Part shown: positions 37,101-46,100 of the stretch, one piece after another
How positions within the stretch are numbered: position 1 is the first letter of the stretch
Layout of the letters: every line of letters begins with the position of its first letter
DNA from: Galbula dea
Taxonomy: Eukaryota; Chordata; Aves; Piciformes; Galbulidae
Length of the DNA stretch: 64,000 nucleotides
Reading direction: 5' to 3'
Assembly: GCA_013399015.1 (NCBI GenBank)
Contig: VWZX01002527.1
Coordinates: forward strand, 317,902-381,901
The notes under the pieces: generated by a model
What the model saw: only the letters and a program-made list of their open reading frames with translations
Database searches by the model: none
What the model was told of the DNA's origin: nothing
Program-made: the position numbers and the translations under genes

Positions 37101-40100
37101 CTGTCCATGTCTCTGACGGAGATGTTGAACAAGACTGCTCCCAGTACTGATTCCTGAGGGACTCCCCTTGTCACTGGCCTCCACTTGGACATGGATCCAT
37201 TGACAGCCACTCTGGGTGTGGCCGTCCAGCCAATTCCTTATCCAGCGAGTGGTCCATCCATCAAACCCATATTCCACTATCTTGGAGACCAGGATGTCAT
37301 GCGGGACAGTGTCAAAGGCTTTGCTCAGGTCCAGGTAAATGACGTCAGTGGCTCTTCCACTGTCTATTGATGTCGTAACCTCTTCATAGAAGGCCCCCAG
37401 ATTTGTCAGGCACAATTTACCCTTGGTGAAGCCATGTTGACTATACCAAATCACCTCTTCATTATCCTTCTGCCTCAGCAGTTCCTCTAGGAGGATCCGC
37501 TCCATGATCTTACCAGGCACAGAGGTGAGACTGACTGGCCTATAGTTTGCAGGATCATCCTTCTTCCCCTTTTTAAAAATAGAGGTTATGTTTCCCTTTT
37601 TCTAGTCAGTGGGGATTTCACCAGACTGCCATGTTTTTTGAAACACAATAGAGAGTGGCTTAGCAACCTCATCTGCCAATTTTCTCAGTACCCATGGGTG
37701 TATCCTGTTGGGTCCCATGGACTTGTGAATGTTCAGGTTCTTCAGTTGGTCATGAACTTGATCTTCACTTACCACGGGCAGTTCTGTCTTCCAGCCCCTG
37801 CCATTATCTTCTTTGACTTTGGGGGTGTGGCGGGAGCCCTTGCCAGTGAAGACTGAAGTGAAGCAGCTATGAGAACTCCAGCCTGCTCCACGTCATCCGT
37901 CACCAGTTCTCCCGTTTCTTTTCTGAGGGGGCCCACACCTTCCCTAGTCTTCCTTTTTCCATTAATATAACTGTAGAAGTCTTTACTATTCCCCTTTATT
38001 TCCCTGGCTAGATTTAACTCCCACTGAGCTTTAGTTTTCCTAACCAATTCCCTTGCTCTCTTGACAGCTTCCCTGTATGTCCCCCATTCTGGTTGGACCT
38101 TCTTTCACTCCTTATATAGATTCTTTTTACAAGATAGCGTGTCCAGGAGCATCCTGTTCATGCAGGCAGGTCTTCTAGCATTCTTCCCTGCCTTTCTCTT
38201 TGTCGGGATACATAACTCCTGGACACGGAGGAGGTGGTCCTTGAAAATTGACCAGCTGTCCTGGGCCCCCCTTCCCTCTAGGGCTTTGTCTCATGGTACT
38301 TTGGCCATCAGATCCCTGAAGCGATCAGGGTCTGCTTGTCCAAAGTCCAGGGTCACGAGCCGAGAACAGAACCTCTTAGGAGCCCTGAGGATCTTGAATT
38401 CCAGTGCTTCATGGTCACTATAGCCAAGGTTGTCCCTCAGCCTTACATTGGTCACTAGTCCTTCCCTGTTGGTAAGAACAAGGTCCAGCATAGCACCTTT
38501 CCTAGTTGGTTCCTCTGCCATTTGGAGAAGGAAGTTGTCGTCAATGCAGTTGAGGAACATCCTGGATTGCTGGTGCCTTGCTGTATTGTCTCTCCAGCAG
38601 ATGTCAGGATGGTTGAAATCTCCCATGAGGACCAGGGCCTGTGAATGTGAAGCCACTTCTATCTGTCTATGGAGGGCCTCATCTACTTGGCCTTGCTGGT
38701 CAAGTGGCCTGTAGCAGACCCCAACTGTAACATCACCCTCACTAGTCCTCCCTTTAATCCTAGCCCATACACTCTCAAACAGTTCATCATCCTTCCCCAG
38801 GTGGAGTTCCATTGACTCGAGCTGATGTCTGATGTAGAGGGCAACACCTCCTCCCCACCTATCCTTCCTAAACAGCTTGTACCCATCTATTCCTACATTC
38901 CAGTCATGGGAATCATCCCACCAGGTTTCTGTAACCGCCACTATGTCACGTCTCTCCAGCAACACTATGGCCCTCAGTTCATCCTGTTTATTGCCCAAAC
39001 TGCATGCATTTGCATTGAGGCACTTCAGCTGGGCATGTCACCTTCTTAGGTGAACCCCCCCTGATTTCTTTGGGGGGGTCTTGGTGCATCATCTCTGGCT
39101 TGCCTCAGGGTATCAGCTTGAGAGCTCTTAGTAGTGTTCCATCCTTCTGCCCCTGGTGTGCTGCCCCACTGTTTGTCACAAGCAAGCATAAGATTCCTAA
39201 CCCCTTTCCCCTTCAAACTTAGGATAAAGCCCTATCAATGAGCCCTGCCAAATCCTGCCCCAGAATCTTTTTCCCCCTTCCGGGAAAAGTGCCCCCCATT
39301 TGTTGTTCGCAGCTCTAATGCCTTGTATACCGAGCCATGATTGTAAAATCCAAAGCCCTCTCAATGACACCATTCCCGGAGTCATGAATTAATCTGTTGA
39401 CTCTTACTATGTATTCCTTCATCCATTGCTGATGTCAAGGGGATGGAGGAGAGCACCACTTGAGCTCCTGATCTCTTTATCAGTTGCCCTAAAGCCCTGA
39501 AATCTCTTTTAATTATTATGAGTCTCTCATTGGTACATCATCACTACCCACCTGAAAGATCAGGAGTGGGTAATAATTTGCAGAATTCACAAGGGTAGGA
39601 ATTTTATCTATGACATCCTTTACCCTGGCACCAGGGAGACAGCAGACCTCCCTATGAAGTGGGTTTGGTCTGCATATCGGGCCTTTTACTCCACTCAGTA
39701 GGGAGTCACCTATTATAATAACCCATCTGGTTTTCTTTTTGTTGCCTGTTTTTATGACTGGCTTGAGATGAGTTGGCCTTGGTGACATTTGTGGCCTTCC
39801 TGAGCCCTCATCTTCACCCACAACCAGTTCCTCCTGCAGAGCCCCGTATCTATTCTGCAGGGGTACTGTAGGCTGTGTACTTCTCAAAGATACACGCTTC
39901 ATCCTTTTCTTTCCTTGGGCAGAGACCTGTTCCCAGGAACCCTGCTCCATTTGGTCACTACAGGAAGACTGGAGAGCTTGTTGATGGGAAGATACAGAAT
40001 CCTTTGCTCCACCAGAAGTTGCCTCCTGTTCCATTTTTGAGAAGACTTTTTACAGTCTTGTGGGAGGGTTTGTGGGAGCGATCAATTTCCTTCTCACTTT

Positions 40101-43100
40101 CCTTGATGTTTCGCAACCTACTCACCTCTTCCCTGAGCTCCATTACTTCATCCTGGATCTGTGCCACCCAGAGGAGTAGGTCCTCAACCTGCTCACACAG
40201 CACGCAGCCATATTCAGCATTACCCCCTGCCGCCAGTGAAGGCCTGTGACATTCCTCACAGCCTGTGTCCTGGATGTCATTATCCCTTTTGGCGGGTGCT
40301 GTGAGCACAGCCTTCCTCCTCCAAGTAGCCACCATCTCTCCTTGAGCAAGTTGCAGTGCCTCATGTCCTGCCCTTACTGCTCTCCCACCTGCTCACCCTG
40401 ACTGTGCGAACTGATGTGCAAACTGACGTGTTTGTCCCTCTTGACGTACTCGTCCCTGTTTGCCTGCCCCTGTTCACCATGCTCCTTAGAGTTCTTTAAA
40501 TCTTCCCTGCAGTGGTTCCGGCTCTGTCCCTTCCTCACCCTGACTGGGGGTGGGGCCTCAGGTCCTGGCAGGGGCACAGTCTCTGCTTGGGCTTGGGGCT
40601 CGGTCACTGCTAGCCACTGTGTTGTATAAGATCAACAATAACAAATACATCTTATCCTGGTCAGTCAGGTATTATAAATAGGCCCAGGACAGCATTGGAG
40701 GAGAACAACTTTGGGAATGTGTTAGGATAGTCTGCAATGGAAATATGGGAGTGGAATTGTGTTGCTTGTGTATGTCAGCTCTACCTTCTGTAAAGTAACA
40801 TTGTTTTCAAGGCAGTAGGCATGGAAATATCTTCCCTGTCAATATGAAGACATAGTGCAAAAATGGCACCTCCTTTGTAAAAATTTGGCAATGCAGTGTA
40901 ATGGGTAGAAGGCCTGCCCTTAAAGTGTCAGGCATGTACGTTTCCCAGAAATATACAGAGCAAATTACCCCTAGCCTGGAGAGTAAGGGAGTTCTCAGTT
41001 AAAGTATCTTAAGGAAGAAAATGAGCAAAGCATCATGCAAAATGATAACACGTATTTTAGGTGGAGGTGACAGAAACAGTATTTTTGATAATTTTTTGGA
41101 ATTACATTCACACACTGAGGGTGGGGATGAGGAAAGCATTGAGGAAGATAAGGTCACAGAGTGAGTGTGACTTCTGTAGGTATGCACAATCCTTTTGACC
41201 AAAGTGGGTAGAGAACATGCACTGTCACATTCAGTCCCTAAGATATCTGATCTGTCTGGATCAGAGACCATATTAACACTGTGACAAAAAATGGAGGAAC
41301 TCAATTCTCAGTAAACCATGGAGTAATACAAACAGTGGTCACATCAGCTAGAGCAGTGACTATGAGACACTGGATCTCAGCACCATCAGATAGATGTGCT
41401 AGTCTGGAGTTGCTGGCTATAATGACCAACATGGTTTTGTTTTTGTTTTTGCTTTTTCTTGATATGCTAGGGCCTGGATAACAGGCCCAAGCTGATAGCT
41501 GACCTCTAGATGAACACTATGAGGTTATATTTTGTAATTAATAATAATTGAATCTAATTTCAGGAAAATTTTGTTATAAACGTTATAGTGTGATAGCATT
41601 GTCAGCAGCTTATTTAGCAATAATCAGCATCATTTACTCAATGAGTGAATCTCCCAACCAGCTGAGGCCTGAGCAACAGGCCCTGAACCAAAGTTGGTCT
41701 CCCAGCCAAATGTTCATCACATTAGTGAAATATGCATGGTAATTAGTGAAAGATGTAGCTTAGATAAAATATAATCATTAGTGAAGATCAGAAGCCTTAA
41801 AAATGTACCTATCTTTCCTTGGTTGTCATAAGACTGTATTTATGTTTTCTCGTTTATGTCATGAAACCAGATGGCCGGCCTTGCTTTGACAAAGCCAAAT
41901 AGATTAAAAAAATCTTTTGGTTCCTCCTTGAGCCCTGAAACCAACAAGGGCCATGAATCCAGATGTTTCCGCACTTAAAGAAATGCAAGACATTCTGGCT
42001 TGCTGACCTTTGTAATTTGGCATTACAAAAGCTGGGCCCTTCTTGCAGTGACTTTGGAGACCTCACCTATGAGTGGAAGCACTGCGTAGGATTCCCAATT
42101 GCCGGGACAGTTCTCCGGAATCCTGGCTGCAACCAGGGCTCCCCAGTGACTGCAGATCTGGATGATGGTAAAGTATTAGGGAAATTGGTGAAAATTTTGA
42201 AAAAAATTTTCAAAAGAAAATGGTGATTTCTTAATCACTGTTGCTTACTTTGTGTAGTAACGATCAGATGCATTGCCTAGTTTAGTCGCTTGTGTTGTTG
42301 CTTAGCAACATAATTAGCTTGGTTTTGCTAACTAGTGTGTTATCTTTGTATTATTTTGAAATAGACAGTAAAATAAGTTTATCCTTCTTGCCAGTGTCTG
42401 TGCCTGTTTTATTGACCCTGTTAACCGGCAAAACATTTCTTCAAACTCAAAAAACTGAAAAACAAAAAACAACCAACCGTAATCAAAAGAATACCTCAAA
42501 CCAAAGAACTACCCTCCTGTCCCCACCCCCTCAAAATCACACCTTAAAACAGGCATTAAAGTTGAAAATGAAATGTGGAGAAAGCACAGCAATAGGTCTC
42601 AGTTTCAGTGAGGGCAGGGATCTCCTCAGCTGCTTTGCAGGTGGTATGTGCCTCAGGGAAGATCACATGCAGATCAAGAACCCAGAAAGAAACCTTTGAA
42701 CTTGGAAGTGCTATAATGTCTTGGTGTCACCAGGTGGTTCTTAGTAAGGCAGAGAATAGAAAAGAAATAACAGAGGGAACTAGTTTCATCTTATAGCAGT
42801 TGCAATAGTCACTCACAAGAGTATAGAAGGAAAAATCCACCCAAACCCCAAGATCCAACCCCAGAATCCTAAGGTAATCCTGGTGACAAAGAACAGGTTT
42901 CAAATGAGAGCAAAACATGACTGAGACAGAAACAATAGCAAATAGGAAGAAACTGAGCACTTCATCCAACATAAGGTTCAGAGAGGAATCACCACATTTC
43001 CCCCATAAACTGTAATGCTCTCTCATATGGGCTGCTTGTCAATGAGAGATCTTGGCCCTTCTGAAGTGGCAAAACACACAGATAACATAAAAATAAGGAA

Positions 43101-46100
43101 GTTTGTTAACACAGGGCAAGACAGACAACAGCTGCTGTGAAACTGGCAGTATGAGAATAGAACAGGTTAAATGTGTGTTGATAAATACTAAATATTGAAG
43201 AGCTAAGGAGTGACCCTCACTCCTCAGACACCCACAGAAAAGTGCTTGGTACCAGGGTAGCAAACATTGGGAGACTGGAGGAATAGGATGGACACAAATA
43301 TTAAAAATGTTGTACTGCCCTTAAACAATTCATTAGTAATCATTCCTCTGTAACAATACCTCCTAAAAAAGCATTTTAATCCAGAGATACCAAAAGTGTT
43401 CCACAAAGGAGGCTGGTGCTGTTATCCATGACTTATGCAGGAGACAGGACTAGTCAGGAACAGAAACACTATTACAGAATCACAGAATGTTAGGAGTTGG
43501 AAGGGACCTCAAAAGATATCTAGTCCAACCCCCCTGCCACAGCAGTATTCCCTACACCAGGTCACACAGAAGCAAATCCAGACAGGTCTTGAACATTTCT
43601 AGAGAAGGAGACTCCACAACCTCTCTGGGCAGTCTGTGCCAGTGCTCTGGCACCTCAACTGGGAAAACATTTCTATGTGTATTCACATGGAACCTCCTAA
43701 GCTTCAGCTTACAGCCATTGCACCTTGCCCTGTCACTGGGCTTCACTGAGAAGAGCCTGACCCCATCCTCATGACACACACCCTTTGCATATTTAAAAGC
43801 ATATATGGGGTCACCCCTTATTCTCCTCTTCTCCAAGCTAAAGAGACCCAGCTCCCTCAGCCTTTCCTCATCAGGAAGATGTTCCAGCCCCTTCATCATC
43901 TCTGTGGCTCTGTGCTGGACTCTTTCCAGCAGTTCCCCATCCTTCTTCAACTGAGGGGCCCAGACCTGGACACAATATTCCAGATGCGGCCTCACCAGGA
44001 TAGAGTAAAGGGGGAGAAAAACCTCTCTCGACCTACTAACCACACCCCTTCTAATCAACCCCAGAATCCCATTGGCCCTCCTGGCCACAAGAGCACACTG
44101 TTGGCTCATGGGCATCCTTCCATCCACCAGGAACCCCAGGTCCCTTTTCCCTTCACTGCTCTCCAACAGCTCAGTCCCCAACCTATACTCATACATGGGG
44201 TTGGTCTTTCCCAGGTGCAAAACTCAACACTTGGCCTTCTGAATTTCATTAAATTTCTCTCTGCCCAACTCTCCAGCCTGTCTAAGTCTCACTGAATGGC
44301 AGCACAACCCTCTGGTGTGTCAGCCACTCCACCCAGTTTAGTGTCCTCAGCAAACTTGCTGACTGCACACTCTGTTCAATCATCCAGGTCGTTAATGAAT
44401 AGATTGAAAAGTACTGGTCCCAGTACCAACCCCTGAGGGACGCCACTAGACTCAGGCCTCCAACTAGGCTCCATCCCACTGGCCACAACTCTCTGACCTC
44501 TGTCCTTCAACCAGTTCACAATCCACCTCACTACCCAATCAGCCAGACCATGCTTCTTCAGTTTAGCTGCAAGGATGCTGTGGGAGACAGTGTCAAACAT
44601 TTTGCTGAAATCAAGATAAGCCGCATCCACTGCTCTACCATCATCTATCCACCCGCTTATGTCCACTTAAAAGGCTATCGGGTTGGTCAAACATGACTTC
44701 TCTTCGGTAAACACATGCTGACTGCTGCTAATGACCCCCATTGACAAAGTCCTGTATCAGTGTGCTGTCCACCAGCCTGTGCAAAGAAAGCACTGAAAAA
44801 GTAGCCAGAAAGAGTGACTAAGGATATTGAAGATCACTCTGCTTAAAGGGTCTGAGAACAGTGAGACTGTTTAACTTTGGGAATAGGTAAGACGGTACAC
44901 AACAATTTTACAAGGATTTCTGCCAGTCAAGTCGAAGCATCCAGACATACTCTGTTTTTCTCTCATGTACCTGGGGCAGTGTTTGAATAAGCAATAAACA
45001 CCTGAGGCTGCATGCAATTTCATTGTTAACAATCAATTTATATTTTTGCTGAGCTAAATTTGGTATATGGGAACTTATAGCTGTGAGCTAGTTATCTGTG
45101 CCCAGCTAAGATAGGTTATTATGCTTTGTACTTAGACTTGTTCCTTTTAGGCATTGTTGCATGGCTTTTACCTGTGAAATCTGAGGAGAATAAATTGGAA
45201 AAATGAGTGTTACAACTCACCCATCTGTAATTTAAAATATACAGATAGCCTTAGGAATTCAAGAAATGACAGCAAGAGGTGAAGGCTGAGTGTCACAAGA
45301 CAAGCTATGCTTTTTACTCAGCAAATAACCTTATCTTTAGGATAGAAATTGCATCTAGGTATAGAGCAGGCATGAATGAAGTCAATTACTGGTTCAAGTA
45401 TCTACGCGCAAGCATAAATGAAGAGGTTTGCTGTAAAAGATTTTCAGGATAGAAAACTTTATTCAAAACAGTCTAAATCTAGGAATTTGCAAAGCTGTCA
45501 TTAACTATTGCAACTGTGTAGCGAGCTGGCTCTGGTCTTTGCTGCTAATTGTATACAATTGTATACAATGTCCCTATCCACGGCATATTGCCAGTTTTGT
45601 CAGGAAGAAGAAGAGTCATCACATTTCAGACTTGACAAAGCATGGAGAGATTATTTGTTCAATAAATGTGATCATTCTGTGGGTGAATATCTTGTGAATA
45701 GCTTGTTTCCTTTCACACCTTCTCATATTTATCAAACAATGTCTCAGAAATAACACTCATCCTGTTGCTTGTCAAATAACAGCAGACTATTATGATTTGG
45801 AAACCTGCCATTTAAAGGTATGTTTGGGTCTTGTGGTCTGTTCTGGTTTTCTGATGGGAGTGGTAGTGTGGCTTTCTGACATAAGTACTTAAAAAATGCC
45901 AGAATTTGTTGTCTAACAAATATTCTGTCCTATCACTTAAAATCTTGTTTTATGCCAAGCATTCACTCTAACAGACCCATTTAACTGTGAAACTATGGAA
46001 ATGAGCAAAGAACAAATTAAGAAAAGAATGCTTCACTTTTTTCCCCCCAGGTCTAATCTTGACTTAGCTTGCAGCTGTGGACAGTACTTTCAAATTGCAT

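Larger units (their letters stand above)
36191..40622 (-). mobile_element. CR1 LINE, essentially full length (~4.4 kb)
   Basis: Minus-strand order: a 5' region near 40600-40374, ORF1 (about 40335-39516), an endonuclease of 235 open codons (38998-38291), reverse transcriptase (about 37520-36908), thumb and C-terminus (36859-36274), and a tail of tcatagaa units at 36191. The length agrees with a complete CR1. Damage is modest: a few frameshifts, an in-frame TGA after the endonuclease at 38293-38291, and FADN for FADD. It is the richest copy in the window for studying CR1 coding capacity. Confidence 0.93.
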
